64,000 nt of DNA from Bacillus pseudomycoides (lineage in GTDB: Bacteria; Bacillota; Bacilli; Bacillales; Bacillaceae_G), in contig NZ_CP064266.1 of the NCBI RefSeq assembly GCF_022811845.1, positions 4,836,001-4,900,000 on the forward strand, read 5' to 3'. Positions within the stretch are counted from its first letter, which is position 1, and each line of letters begins with the position of its first letter. The notes under the pieces were generated by a model. That model saw nothing but the letters and a program-made list of their open reading frames with translations, did no database searches and had not been told where the DNA came from. The translations under genes were made by a program, and so were the position numbers. This document shows positions 15,633 through 24,627 of this stretch, piece by piece.

Positions 15633-18443
15633 ATGTCTCACTCTAACTATAATTCGAAAAAGGTTTCAAAACCGTATTTCCCGACTCAACCTCAACGTAT
15701 TCCTGCAGTCCATTATACCCCTATCCCTGAATTATACGTGAAACTTTTTTCTGATACTTTAAGTGATTTAACTAATATTATTCCAACTGTATTTTCTAAT
15801 CCAACACAATCTAATACAAAAGAACTTATAAACTTATTAGAAATACTTAAGGGATTCCTAGAACGTTCAAATTTAACACTAGCGCAGCGAGAAACTGGCA
15901 TTGCAATTGTCGAAAATTTAATTACTATTTTGAATAACCAACCTTTTGTAGCAAATGCAACATATATTGAATTACAAAATTTACTCAACTTTTCACTGTA
16001 TATCACTAAATTATTTAGAATCAATCGCCTTGTATTCAAAAAAATCATCGTACAAATAGAGAATTTACAAATCTTTTTACTAAAAATTGCGCCAATTGGA
16101 ATGACTGGACATCGAGGCGAGCAAGGCAGCCAAGGTGAGCAAGGACCTCAGGGCGAGCAAGGACCTCAGGGCGAGCAAGGACTCCAAGGCGAACAAGGAC
16201 CTCAGGGCGAGCAAGGACTTCAAGGAGAACAAGGACTCCAAGGCGAACAAGGACCTCAAGGCGAACAAGGGCCTCAGGGCGAACAAGGACTTCAAGGCGA
16301 GCAAGGACTCCAAGGCGAACAAGGACCTCAAGGCGAACAAGGGCCTCAGGGCGAACAAGGACTTCAAGGAGAACAAGGGCCTCAGGGCGAACAAGGACTT
16401 CAAGGCGAGCAAGGACTCCAAGGCGAACAAGGACCTCAAGGCGAACAAGGGCCTCAGGGCGAACAAGGACTTCAAGGCGAGCAAGGACTCCAAGGCGAAC
16501 AAGGACCTCAAGGCGAACAAGGGCCTCAGGGCGAACAAGGACTTCAAGGCGAGCAAGGACTCCAAGGCGAACAAGGACCTCAAGGCGAACAAGGGCCTCA
16601 GGGCGAACAAGGCATCCAAGGCGAGCAAGGACCTCAGGGCGAGCAGGGACCTCAGGGCGAGCAAGGACTCCAAGGCGAGCAAGGACCTCAGGGTGAACAA
16701 GGACTTCAAGGCGAACAGGGACTTCAAGGCGAGCAAGGGCCTCAGGGCGAACAGGGACTCCAAGGCGAGCAAGGGCCTCAGGGCGAACAGGGACTCCAAG
16801 GCGAGCAAGGACTTCAAGGCAAGCAAGGACTTCAAGGCGAACAAGGCATCCAAGGCGAACAAGGACCTCAAGGCGAACAAGGGCCTCAAGGAAAACAAGG
16901 GCCTCAGGGCGAACAAGGACCTCAGGGCGAACAAGGACCTCAGGGAGAACAGGGACTCCAAGGCGAGCAAGGACTTCAAGGCAAGCAAGGGCCTCAGGGC
17001 GAACAAGGGCCTCAGGGCGAACAAGGACCTCAAGGCAAGCAAGGGCCTCAGGGCGAACAAGGGCCTCAGGGCGAACAAGGACCTCAAGGCAAGCAAGGGC
17101 CTCAGGGCAAGCAAGGGCCTCAGGGCGAGCAAGGACTCCAAGGCGAACAAGGCATCCAAGGTGAACAAGGCATCCAAGGCGAACAAGGCATCCAAGGTGA
17201 ACAAGGACCTCAGGGCGAACAAGGACTTCAGGGTGAACAAGGCATCCAAGGCGAACAAGGCATCCAAGGCGAACAAGGGCCTCAGGGCGAACAAGGACCT
17301 CAAGGCAAGCAAGGGCCTCAAGGAGAACAAGGACTTCAGGGTGAACAGGGACTTCAAGGCGAGCAAGGACTCCAAGGCGAACAAGGACTCCAAGGTGAAC
17401 AAGGACCTCAGGGCGAGCAAGGACCTCAGGGCGAGCAAGGACTTCAGGGTGAACAAGGGCCTCAGGGCGAGCAAGGACTTCAGGGTGAACAAGGGCCTCA
17501 GGGCGAGCAAGGACCTCAGGGCGAGCAAGGACTTCAGGGTGAACAAGGGCCTCAGGGCGAGCAAGGGCCTCAGGGCGAGCAAGGGCCTCAGGGTGAACAA
17601 GGGCCTCAGGGCGAACAAGGGCCTCAGGGCGAACAAGGGCCTCAGGGCGAACAAGGGCCTCAGGGTGAACAAGGGCCTCAGGGTGAACAAGGGCCTCAGG
17701 GCGAACAAGGGCCTCAGGGCGAACAAGGGCCTCAGGGCGAACAAGGGTCTCAGGGCGAACAAGGGCCTCAGGGCGAACAAGGGCCTCAGGGCGAACAAGG
17801 GCCTCAGGGCGAACAAGGGCCTCAGGGCGAACAAGGGCCTCAGGGCGAACAAGGGCCTCAGGGCGAACAAGGGCCTCAGGGCGAACAAGGGCCTCAGGGC
17901 GAACAAGGGCCTCAGGGCGAACAAGGGCCTCAGGGCGAACAAGGGCCTCAGGGCGAACAAGGGCCTCAGGGCGAACAAGGGCCTCAGGGCGAACAAGGGC
18001 CTCAGGGCGAACAAGGGCCTCAGGGCGAACAAGGGCCTCAAGGGTTTAGTTTCCCGGTAACTACAGCTGTACTAAAGAGTACACTTCCACAAATTATAGA
18101 ACCTAATCAAAACATACAGTTTAACCTTACATCAAACATAAATAACATACATTTCAATGCAATAGATACAATCACAATTCTGGAAGATGGTGTTTATGTC
18201 ATTGACTTTTCAGCTTCAACAATATTTTCAGGAGTATCTCCCTTTGGCTTTGGCATTTCCATTAATGGCAACATACCTGCGGATAACTTTTCTGCAAATG
18301 CAATTGGAAGTTCAATTACATTTTCAACAATTGAAACTTTAAAAGCTAGAACCAAGATTGCTATTCAATCTACTACTAATACAATTACCATTCCTGAGAC
18401 AGGCGACACCACTGTTAGACTCTCCATCTTCCGCATTCATTAA
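15633..18443 (+). CDS. Giant collagen-like spore-surface (exosporium) protein
   Basis: A 936-residue protein in three parts. Residues 1-150 are a helical N-terminal domain without the usual BclA leader. About 108 hexapeptides Gly-Glu-Gln-Gly-X-Gln (X mostly Pro or Leu, sometimes Ile or Ser; a few Lys for Glu) occupy residues about 155-805. A C-terminal 130-residue beta-rich domain resembles the C1q/TNF-like trimer domain of BclA. It should form a collagen triple helix on the spore surface. AAAGGAG precedes the ATG. Prolines lie only in the X position. The locus between this recombinase-like gene and hfq is a known site for such genes in the group. Confidence 0.88.
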   Translation: MSHSNYNSKKVSKPYFPTQPQRIPAVHYTPIPELYVKLFSDTLSDLTNIIPTVFSNPTQSNTKELINLLEILKGFLERSNLTLAQRETGIAIVENLITILNNQPFVANATYIELQNLLNFSLYITKLFRINRLVFKKIIVQIENLQIFLLKIAPIGMTGHRGEQGSQGEQGPQGEQGPQGEQGLQGEQGPQGEQGLQGEQGLQGEQGPQGEQGPQGEQGLQGEQGLQGEQGPQGEQGPQGEQGLQGEQGPQGEQGLQGEQGLQGEQGPQGEQGPQGEQGLQGEQGLQGEQGPQGEQGPQGEQGLQGEQGLQGEQGPQGEQGPQGEQGIQGEQGPQGEQGPQGEQGLQGEQGPQGEQGLQGEQGLQGEQGPQGEQGLQGEQGPQGEQGLQGEQGLQGKQGLQGEQGIQGEQGPQGEQGPQGKQGPQGEQGPQGEQGPQGEQGLQGEQGLQGKQGPQGEQGPQGEQGPQGKQGPQGEQGPQGEQGPQGKQGPQGKQGPQGEQGLQGEQGIQGEQGIQGEQGIQGEQGPQGEQGLQGEQGIQGEQGIQGEQGPQGEQGPQGKQGPQGEQGLQGEQGLQGEQGLQGEQGLQGEQGPQGEQGPQGEQGLQGEQGPQGEQGLQGEQGPQGEQGPQGEQGLQGEQGPQGEQGPQGEQGPQGEQGPQGEQGPQGEQGPQGEQGPQGEQGPQGEQGPQGEQGPQGEQGPQGEQGSQGEQGPQGEQGPQGEQGPQGEQGPQGEQGPQGEQGPQGEQGPQGEQGPQGEQGPQGEQGPQGEQGPQGEQGPQGEQGPQGEQGPQGEQGPQGEQGPQGFSFPVTTAVLKSTLPQIIEPNQNIQFNLTSNINNIHFNAIDTITILEDGVYVIDFSASTIFSGVSPFGFGISINGNIPADNFSANAIGSSITFSTIETLKARTKIAIQSTTNTITIPETGDTTVRLSIFRIH
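16110..18048 (+). repeat. 18-bp coding tandem repeat array (~108 units)
   Basis: The unit is close to CAGGGCGAACAAGGGCCT. The 5' part contains a higher-order four-unit period of 72 bases (Pro, Pro, Leu, Leu). The middle is mixed with Lys and Ile variants. The last ~470 bases (17580-18048) are almost identical units. Such arrays change length by slippage or recombination. Confidence 0.97.
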
Positions 18444-18456
18444 AGAATTTCTCCGG

Positions 18457-18484
18457 TATATAAAACAAAACTTCCATCAGTGGG
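18457..18484 (+). repeat. bcr-like dispersed repeat, copy 1
   Basis: A 28-base stretch containing AAACTTCCATCAGTGGG matches 26 of 28 bases at 51319-51346. Short intergenic repeats with this core are familiar from the B. cereus group (bcr elements). I cannot say which type. Confidence 0.6.
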
Positions 18485-18515
18485 GTTGTACTGCCCGTTC
18501 ATGCGGAAGAAAAAT

Positions 18516-18542
18516 AAAAAGAGCGAATTTCTCGCTCTTTTT
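18516..18542. terminator. Bidirectional terminator between the collagen-like gene and hfq
   Basis: AAAAAGAGCGA (18516-18526) and TCGCTCTTTTT (18532-18542) form a perfect 11-base stem with A/T tails on both sides. Confidence 0.92.
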
Positions 18543-18561
18543 ATGCTATGTATAGTTTTTT

Positions 18562-18786
18562 CTACTCTAATTCAATTGAAACATTTTTTTGTGGAACGAA
18601 TGTAGAAATAGCGTGTTTATAAATAAGCTGTTGCTTACCTTCTGTTTCCAATAACACTGTAAAGTTATCAAAACCTTTTATTAATCCACGAAGCTGGAAA
18701 CCATTTAATAAGTACAGCGTCACAAACGTATTTTCTTTACGGAGTTGATTTAAAAACTGATCTTGAATATTGATTGATTGCTTCAT
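18562..18786 (-). CDS. hfq: RNA chaperone Hfq
   Basis: A 74-residue Sm-like protein with both Sm motifs: [25 protein letters not shown] at the N-terminus and the YKHAIS signature near residue 56-61. It forms a hexameric ring that pairs small RNAs with mRNAs, although its role in Bacillus is modest. AGGAGG lies before the ATG, and it follows miaA by 25 bases, the conserved order. Confidence 0.97.
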
Positions 18787-18811
18787 GTCGAATCCTCCTC
18801 TTTTTCTCTAC

Positions 18812-19762
18812 TTACTTATTATTCGACTTTAGTTGTAGCTTTCCTTCTATGTATCCCAAAATTTCTGCTGTTTTTTCACCAACAGTTACATCAAACCACG
18901 TAACATCCATTTTGTTACGAAACCATGTTAATTGACGTTTTGCGTAGCGGCGTGAGTTCGTTTTCAATTGCACTATCGCTTCTTCAAGCGAAACATGTCC
19001 TTCGAAATAATTATATAATTCTTTGTAACCAATCGCTTGAATGGATTGACAGTCCCTGACCCCATTTTCATATAAAGCGTTCACTTCTTGCAACAATCCT
19101 TGTTTGACCATAAGATCAACACGCAAGTTGATGCGATCATATAACATTTCACGTTCCATAGTCAAGCCAATTAACGAAACATCATATAGCAACTCATTTT
19201 CCTGCTTTTCAAGTTGATCACTCATCTTTTGCCCTGTCGTATGGAAAATTTCTAGAGCTCGAATAACACGCCTTACATTATTCGTATGAATACGATTCGC
19301 ACTTTCTGGATCTACTTCTTGCAACTTCTTATGTACATATTCTACGCCATGTTCTATCGCTAGTTTTTCTAGTTTCTCTCGATATTCAGGGTCTCCAGCT
19401 TCATTTGTAAACTGATAGTCATATAAAACCGATTGTATATAAAGACCAGTACCACCAACAATAATTGGTAGTTTCCCGCGTTTTGTAATTTCTCGAATAC
19501 AACCTCGAACAAGCTCTTGAAATTCCGCCACAGAAAATGGGTCTTCTGGATTTTTAATATCAATCATGTAATGCGGAATTCCTTCCATTTCTTCCTTTGT
19601 TACCTTAGCTGTCCCGATATCCATCGTACGATAAATTTGCATCGAATCCCCGCTAATGATTTCACCATTCAACGCTTTTGCAAGGTCAATGCTTAATTTT
19701 GTCTTTCCCACCGCAGTCGGTCCGATGATGACAGCGACTTTTTCACGTTGCAGTTCTCCCAT
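18812..19762 (-). CDS. miaA: tRNA dimethylallyltransferase
   Basis: A 316-residue enzyme that adds the isopentenyl group to A37 of tRNAs reading UNN codons. Motifs are P-loop GPTAVGKT (residues about 13-20), GDSMQIYR, IVGGTGLYIQ and the tRNA-binding RRYAKRQLTWFR near 280. I choose the ATG at 19762 (MGELQREKV), not the TTG nine bases upstream, because it gives the family length. It is cotranscribed with hfq. Confidence 0.96.
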   Translation of the reverse strand: MGELQREKVAVIIGPTAVGKTKLSIDLAKALNGEIISGDSMQIYRTMDIGTAKVTKEEMEGIPHYMIDIKNPEDPFSVAEFQELVRGCIREITKRGKLPIIVGGTGLYIQSVLYDYQFTNEAGDPEYREKLEKLAIEHGVEYVHKKLQEVDPESANRIHTNNVRRVIRALEIFHTTGQKMSDQLEKQENELLYDVSLIGLTMEREMLYDRINLRVDLMVKQGLLQEVNALYENGVRDCQSIQAIGYKELYNYFEGHVSLEEAIVQLKTNSRRYAKRQLTWFRNKMDVTWFDVTVGEKTAEILGYIEGKLQLKSNNK

Positions 19763-20082
19763 ATACTTCAACTCTCTTTATGTAATCTTATCCATCTGAT
19801 CATTATATCCAATCTTACCAATTTTAATAGTTATAATGCAAGTTCTTTCAATACGGTAAATGAAATTCAAAAATAAGAATGACCATCCCATAATCAATAG
19901 GAGCATCTTCTCTTCCACCGATTATCCTTCCTAACCAATCACCATTTTATAGAATTTTATATTTCACGCCCCACTCTGAACCTTGAGGTGCGTGCCTTGC
20001 CACCCACAAACGGTGAAATAAAATTGACATAGTTTGTCCAACGATTCATATATATGATAAAAATAAGATCGGAGAGGATATA
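19763..20082. other. Intergenic region upstream of miaA and the 80-residue gene
   Basis: 320 bases without a supportable gene. It contains a promoter for the rightward gene near its right end. A somewhat GC-richer stretch at 19968-20015 shows no coding pattern I can support. Confidence 0.5.
20024..20052 (+). promoter_or_regulatory. Sigma-A-like promoter of the 80-residue gene
   Basis: TTGACA at 20024-20029 and CATATA at 20047-20052 with 17-base spacing, 31 bases before the start codon. Confidence 0.5.
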
Positions 20083-20325
20083 ATGAAAACCGGACAAGCT
20101 GTCATTAATTTTTCTGCATTAACAGAAGAACTCATTTTAGCAACAGCATTAAAAGAAAAGAACTGCTCGCAAGAAGAATTATATTTCGCTTTAAACTGCT
20201 TACTACGTTCTTTCCACACATTATTAGAGTACCAAATTTTAGATGAAGCAACTAAACAATATACACAAACCCAATTTTGCAGTGCTTATAAAATTATTAC
20301 AGGACGAACTATATATCCATTTTAA
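20083..20325 (+). CDS. Conserved-looking hypothetical protein (80 residues)
   Basis: It starts MKTGQAVINFSALTEEL with GGAGAGG upstream of the ATG and has its own promoter. It is cytosolic, mixed helix, with two Cys. No family is recognised; it looks like a B. cereus group-specific protein. It converges on the 3D-domain gene across a shared terminator. Confidence 0.65.
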   Translation: MKTGQAVINFSALTEELILATALKEKNCSQEELYFALNCLLRSFHTLLEYQILDEATKQYTQTQFCSAYKIITGRTIYPF

Positions 20326-20333
20326 CTTACAAA

Positions 20334-20360
20334 AGGCTGTTAGGAATATCCTAACAGCCT
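20334..20360 (-). terminator. Terminator between convergent genes
   Basis: A perfect 12-base stem AGGCTGTTAGGA / TCCTAACAGCCT with a three-base loop. The T run (TTTT) is on the minus strand, so it mainly serves the 3D-domain gene. Confidence 0.85.
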
Positions 20361-20396
20361 GAGAGAACTAAATTTATTTTTTTAGCAACAATAATA

Positions 20397-21281
20397 TTAT
20401 TTTAAAACTTTCACTTTAACAGATTTACGTCCCCATTTGTTAGCAGCTGCGTCAGAGCCAACTAGAACGTCGATACGGTTACCTTTAATTGCACCACCAG
20501 TGTCACCAGCGATTGCTTCTCCATATCCTTCTACCCATACTTTTGATCCTAATGGAATCACTTTCGGGTCAACAGCAATCATCTTCATGTTTGGATTCGC
20601 TGTTAGGTCATGACCCATTGCAGTTAATACACGGCCACCGTATGTGCCGCCATTTTCGCTCGGATGAGCTGTATATGCTGTTGCTTCAACTGTTAGTTCA
20701 CGACCACCAGAAGGAACGTTTGTTTCTGTTGCTTTTACAGCTGGCTTAGCAGCTGGTTTCGCTTGAGCTACAGGCGCTTTTGCCTCTGCTTTTGCAGGTG
20801 CTGCAGCTTGAGCAGGAGCAGGCGTTTCTTGTTTTTCAATAACAGGTGCTGTACCTGTTAAGAAAGGAACATGAACATAAGCCGTTTTCCCGTTATATTC
20901 GAATTGTAACCAGCCATTTTGTACTTGGTTCGTTGTTTCGATCATATCGTCTTTCTTAAGCGTACCAAGAATTTCTGAGTTTGTATTCGCTTCAGCACGT
21001 ACGTTTAATACGTTTGCTGTTACGTAATAGATGCTTTTTGTAAATTCTGCGCTTACGAATACGTCTTTACCATTGAATTTAATTTGTGACCATCCGTTTT
21101 CTGTATTTGTAACATCTAATTTATGACCATTTAATACTTTACCTACAACTTGTGATTCAGTAGTTGGGTTCTCACGTACATTTAATACCTCTGTTGTTAC
21201 AACAGTTTCTGCTTGTGCAGAAGTAGTGAAAATCCCAAGACCAAAAACCGCTGCTGCTGCTATACCAATTAATTTTTTCAT
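20397..21281 (-). CDS. Secreted cell-wall protein with two SH3b domains and a 3D domain (YocH/EntA-like)
   Basis: A 294-residue precursor. Start at 21281 (MKKLIGIAAAA) is chosen because GGAGG precedes it. The signal peptide ends AQA near residue 26. Two SH3b domains follow (TTEVLNVRENPTTES and VTANVLNVRAEANTNS), then an Ala/Pro/Lys linker (about 145-185). The C-terminal 3D domain has the three Asp-containing motifs (MIAVDPKVIPLGS, AIAGDTGGAIKG, RIDVLVG). It probably cuts peptidoglycan as a lytic transglycosylase, like YocH and the B. cereus EntA-type proteins. Confidence 0.9.
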   Translation of the reverse strand: MKKLIGIAAAAVFGLGIFTTSAQAETVVTTEVLNVRENPTTESQVVGKVLNGHKLDVTNTENGWSQIKFNGKDVFVSAEFTKSIYYVTANVLNVRAEANTNSEILGTLKKDDMIETTNQVQNGWLQFEYNGKTAYVHVPFLTGTAPVIEKQETPAPAQAAAPAKAEAKAPVAQAKPAAKPAVKATETNVPSGGRELTVEATAYTAHPSENGGTYGGRVLTAMGHDLTANPNMKMIAVDPKVIPLGSKVWVEGYGEAIAGDTGGAIKGNRIDVLVGSDAAANKWGRKSVKVKVLK

Positions 21282-21659
21282 GAATAGCCTCCATTCGCTT
21301 TGTTTTCGTGTCCTCATTATAGCAACAGTTTTTTAAGAGAATTAGGATATCACACAATTACAAACGATTCGTAATCAATCATTAATGCTTTGTAATATAA
21401 AATAGACTAAAAGAAAATAGTATTCTATACGCATTTTCAAGAGTTTCAATCGTTTTTCCCTTTTTAAAAATCCATATTTTTTTGCAATAAACGTAATAGT
21501 ATTACCATCTTGTTACAAAAAAACACCGAAACATTACAAATTTCAGTTACATTATGTCTTTTTATGTAATAAATCTTCTGCATTTTCATATTCATATATA
21601 ACTGACACTAAAACTCAAAAAGGACAACTACCTAGTTAAGCAGCTGTCCTTTTTGAGTT
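21282..21659. other. Intergenic region upstream of the 3D-domain gene
   Basis: About 330 AT-rich bases with a terminator at the right end. TGTAAT and TTACA strings are frequent, but I could not place a clean WalR site (TGTWAH-N5-TGTWAH) or a definite promoter. Confidence 0.4.
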
Positions 21660-21660
21660 T
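21611..21660 (-). terminator. Terminator of the PTS remnant
   Basis: AAACTCAAAAAGGACA (21611-21626) and TGTCCTTTTTGAGTTT (21645-21660) form a perfect 16-base stem with T residues following on the minus strand. Confidence 0.88.
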
Positions 21661-22417
21661 TATGAAATTTCCTTTATCCATACCCCTAGCATAAGGGCCG
21701 ATACTACAGAACCTATTAATATAGAAAGAATATATAACACTGGTTTATTTACTAATAATATGACAAAGATTCCACCGTGTGGTGCTGGCAATGTAATTCC
21801 AAATAACATCGATAATGCACCAGCAAGACTTGACCCAATAACACAACTTACAATCACACGGATTGGATCTGCTGCCGCAAATGGAATTGCTCCTTCTGTA
21901 ATAAATGATGCTCCCATAATATAGTTTGTAAAGCCTGATTTACGCTCTGCTTCTGTAAATTTCGCTTTAAAAAATGTCGTCGCAAAAGCAATTGCAAGTG
22001 GTGGTACCATTCCACCAGCCATAACAGCTGAATGCACACCAAAGTTTCCAGCCTCAATTGCAGCAATCCAAATGTAAATGCCGCTTTATTAATAGGGCCA
22101 CCCATATCGACAGCCATCATTCCACCTAAAATAAGCCCTAATAATATAGCATTGGCACCACCTAAACCATTTAACCAACTTGTCAACGCCTCATTTAAAG
22201 CAACAACAGGAGGATTCACAACTTTCAACATTAATACTCCTGTAAGCAACAAACCAAATACCGGATATAATAAAACCGGTTTAATCCCTTCTAATTGCGT
22301 TGGTAAACCTACCAATACTTTCTTTAAACCAAGTACAATATAACCAGCTAAGAAGCCAGCAATTAATCCACCTAAAAACCCTGCATTTGCTTGTGTTGCT
22401 AAAAAACCACAAAACAA
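21660..22417 (-). pseudogene. Remnant of fructose-type PTS permease (EIIC), truncated and frameshifted
   Basis: The two overlapping frames together read as the C-terminal half of a fructose EIIC: GFLATQANAGFLGGLIAGFLAGY, GGPINKAAFTFG, then HSAVMAGGMVPPLAIA and FITEGAIPFAAADP. One base is missing near 22067 (GGATTGCTG where GGAATTGCTG is expected), which breaks the frame. The EIIA and EIIB domains and the first membrane segments are absent; the sequence ends abruptly at about 22410 next to the terminator of the dehydrogenase gene. Its own terminator survives. It is a deletion remnant and cannot work as a transporter. Confidence 0.85.
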
Positions 22418-22430
22418 TCAATTCCAATCA

Positions 22431-22464
22431 AAAAACCTTCTCGATACGTATCGAGAAGGTTTTT
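22431..22464 (-). terminator. Terminator of the alcohol dehydrogenase gene
   Basis: A perfect 17-base inverted repeat centred on TACGTA (22431-22447 and 22448-22464) ends in T residues on the minus strand. Confidence 0.9.
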
Positions 22465-22481
22465 CAAATCAGCTTTATCTT

Positions 22482-23645
22482 TTATAGCGAAGCCTTATAA
22501 ATCGCTACTACATCTTCTTTATTTAATTTCTTAAAATGACCGAATTCACCATATACCATCGCTTTTTCAGCCATTACATCAATTTTCTCTTCTCCAATTT
22601 CATAGTCAGCTAAACGAGATGGTGCTTCAATAGATGTCCAAAAGCTTCTCAACGCTTCGATCCCTTCTAAAGCAATTTCCTTATCCGTTTTCTCGTCTGC
22701 TTCTACATGAAATACACGCACCGCAAATTGTTTAAAGCGGTCTACATTTTCATCTAAAACATGCTCCATCCAATTCGGGAATAAAATTGCTAAACCTCCA
22801 CCATGCGGAATATCATACACAGCTGAAACGGCGTGCTCAATATTATGCGTTGCCCAATCACCGCGGACGCCCATTGCTAAAATGCCATTTAGCGCCATTG
22901 TCCCGCAATATAAAATCGTTTCTCGGTGCTCATAGTTTTCTAAATCGTTTAAAAGTTTTGGAGCTGTTTCAATGACCGTTTTCAAAATTGATTCACAGTA
23001 ACGATCTTGTAATTCTGTATTTGTACCTTGATGAAAGTATTGTTCTAACACATGTGACATAATATCAATCATACCGTAAATCGTTTGGTTTCGCGGAACA
23101 GAAGCTGTATGATTCGGATCTAAAATAGAAAACTGCGGGAAAGTAACAGGACTGCCCCAGCCATACTTTTCATTCGTTTCCCAATTTGTAATAACAGAAC
23201 CTGCATTCATCTCAGAACCTGTCGCTGCAAGGGTTAATACTGTACCAAATGGTAAAGCTTCATTTGCAAATGCTTTTTTTGTCACAATATCCCATACATC
23301 ACCATCATATTTACTCCCCGCGGCAATTGCTTTCGTACAATCAATAACACTTCCACCACCAACAGCTAAAATAAATTGGATATCGTTTTCTTTACAGATT
23401 TGAATCCCCTTGTTCACAGTAGATAGACGTGGATTTGGTTCAACACCTGTTAACTCAAAAATTTCTGCATCAATTTCTTTTAAGATAGCGATTACATTAT
23501 CATATATACCATTTCGTTTAATGCTCCCACCGCCATATACGAGAAGAACCTTTTTACCATACTGAGGAATCTCTGTCTTTAATTGCTCTAATTGCCCTTG
23601 ACCAAAAATAAGCTTTGTCGGATTACGAAATACAAAATTTTGCAT
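22482..23645 (-). CDS. Iron-containing NAD(P)H butanol/alcohol dehydrogenase (YugK/BdhA-like)
   Basis: A 387-residue group III dehydrogenase. The nucleotide-binding region has GGGSIKRNGIYD and AVGGGSVIDCTKAIA. Metal ligands are in the DIMSHVLEQYFH and HNIEHAVSAVYDIPHGGGL segments. It reduces aldehydes to alcohols. It stands alone between a PTS remnant and the DUF420 gene, with its own terminator. The physiological substrate cannot be read from the sequence. Confidence 0.92.
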   Translation of the reverse strand: MQNFVFRNPTKLIFGQGQLEQLKTEIPQYGKKVLLVYGGGSIKRNGIYDNVIAILKEIDAEIFELTGVEPNPRLSTVNKGIQICKENDIQFILAVGGGSVIDCTKAIAAGSKYDGDVWDIVTKKAFANEALPFGTVLTLAATGSEMNAGSVITNWETNEKYGWGSPVTFPQFSILDPNHTASVPRNQTIYGMIDIMSHVLEQYFHQGTNTELQDRYCESILKTVIETAPKLLNDLENYEHRETILYCGTMALNGILAMGVRGDWATHNIEHAVSAVYDIPHGGGLAILFPNWMEHVLDENVDRFKQFAVRVFHVEADEKTDKEIALEGIEALRSFWTSIEAPSRLADYEIGEEKIDVMAEKAMVYGEFGHFKKLNKEDVVAIYKASL

Positions 23646-23736
23646 AATTCCCTATCCATCCTTCCACTATAAAAGTTACTATCCTTTTGTATAACATATT
23701 TTTTGCATTTCACAAAAATATTTGCCTCAATAAAAA

Positions 23737-23762
23737 AATCCCAGCCAAAAAGGCTAGGATCT
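23737..23762 (-). terminator. Terminator of the DUF420 gene
   Basis: GATCCTAGCC / GGCTGGGATT stem with a five-base loop on the minus strand, followed by seven T residues. Confidence 0.85.
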
Positions 23763-23764
23763 TT

Positions 23765-24304
23765 TTATTGATAATACGGCGAAATCATTAAATAAACAAT
23801 AACACCTGAAAGACTTACATATAACCAAATTGGCATCGTCCAACGTACAATCTTACGATGACGAGTCAATTGATTTGTAAAACCATATACAAGTGCGAAC
23901 AATGCAAGTGGTACAATAATTGCTGCAAGGAAAATATGCGTAATTAAAATAATAAAGTACACATATTTAATTATCCCTTCTCCGCCGAAATGCGTCGCTG
24001 GTGCTAAGTAATGATACGTTAAATAAGAAACACAAAATAACAATGTTGTTGTAAATGCTGCAAGAATAAAACCTCGATGCATCTTTACATTCTTCTTAAT
24101 AATAGAGAACAATGCTGCCAATAAAAATACAAATGTAAAACTATTAAAAATCGCATTTAACATCGGCAAAATTGTTACATCAAAATGCACCTCTCCTTTG
24201 TAGCCAACAGGTCCAAAAAACAAAAATAAAATAATCGCATTGACGATCACAGAAAGCGTTATCACAATAGGAGCATAGCTCTTCTGAGTATTTAATCGAT
24301 CCAT
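23765..24304 (-). CDS. DUF420 membrane protein (CtaM/YozB-like)
   Basis: A 179-residue protein with five predicted membrane segments and conserved His residues (KMHRGFILAA, LTYHYLAPATHFGG, ILITHIFLAA, TRHRKIVRWT). It belongs to the family of B. subtilis YozB and S. aureus CtaM, where CtaM is required for heme-copper oxidase function. The ATG at 24304 is preferred, with AAGGGAG about eleven bases upstream; GTG at 24316 is an alternative. A role in respiratory oxidase maturation is inferred. Confidence 0.85.
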   Translation of the reverse strand: MDRLNTQKSYAPIVITLSVIVNAIILFLFFGPVGYKGEVHFDVTILPMLNAIFNSFTFVFLLAALFSIIKKNVKMHRGFILAAFTTTLLFCVSYLTYHYLAPATHFGGEGIIKYVYFIILITHIFLAAIIVPLALFALVYGFTNQLTRHRKIVRWTMPIWLYVSLSGVIVYLMISPYYQ

Positions 24305-24418
24305 CAAATTGTTCACTCCCTTTTCCTCTTCTACATATGTACAGTTAACCTCACTATTTTAACATATTATTCATAGTGCAAATGTGACAATACTTTGACA
24401 CAGTCAAGTTAAACAAAG

Positions 24419-24460
24419 AAAAAATCCTTCTTAATCGTACTTCTTAAGAAGGATTTTTTC
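24419..24460. terminator. Terminator between the 38-residue gene and the DUF420 gene
   Basis: AAAATCCTTCTTAA and TTAAGAAGGATTTT form a 14-base stem around a nine-base loop, with A and T tails on the two sides. Confidence 0.85.
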
Positions 24461-24486
24461 TTTTTATTATTGAAATAGCAATTCAC

Positions 24487-24603
24487 TTAGTTTTTGTTAA
24501 AAAACATGTCACTATATGCTTGAAAAATCTCTGATACTTGATATCCCATTAAAGAAATTGCTGTTAGTGAAAAGAAACCGATCATAAGAAATCGAAACCA
24601 CAT
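24487..24603 (-). CDS. Tiny membrane protein (38 residues)
   Basis: It begins MWFRFLMIGFFSLTAISLM with GGGGGAG seven bases before the ATG and ends with TAA at 24487-24489. One hydrophobic segment (residues 4-20) predicts a single membrane span. It lies 24 bases downstream of the 103-residue gene, so the two are probably cotranscribed. Function is unknown. Confidence 0.6.
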   Translation of the reverse strand: MWFRFLMIGFFSLTAISLMGYQVSEIFQAYSDMFFNKN

Positions 24604-24627
24604 ATTATTCTCCCCCTTGTATTTAGC

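Noticed and set aside
16110..18048. CRISPR-like repeat array
   Set aside because: Units are adjacent, in-frame and code for Gly-X-Gln; there are no unique spacers and no cas genes.
16080..18060. Very long open frames on the minus strand (653 codons) and in the second plus frame (641 codons) across the collagen array
   Set aside because: The 18-base repeat contains no stop triplet in these frames, so they stay open automatically; products are Leu/Arg/Pro or Lys/Asp repeats without ribosome sites.
21282..21600. WalR box upstream of the 3D-domain gene
   Set aside because: TGTAA-like strings exist but none has the required TGTWAH-N5-TGTWAH spacing.
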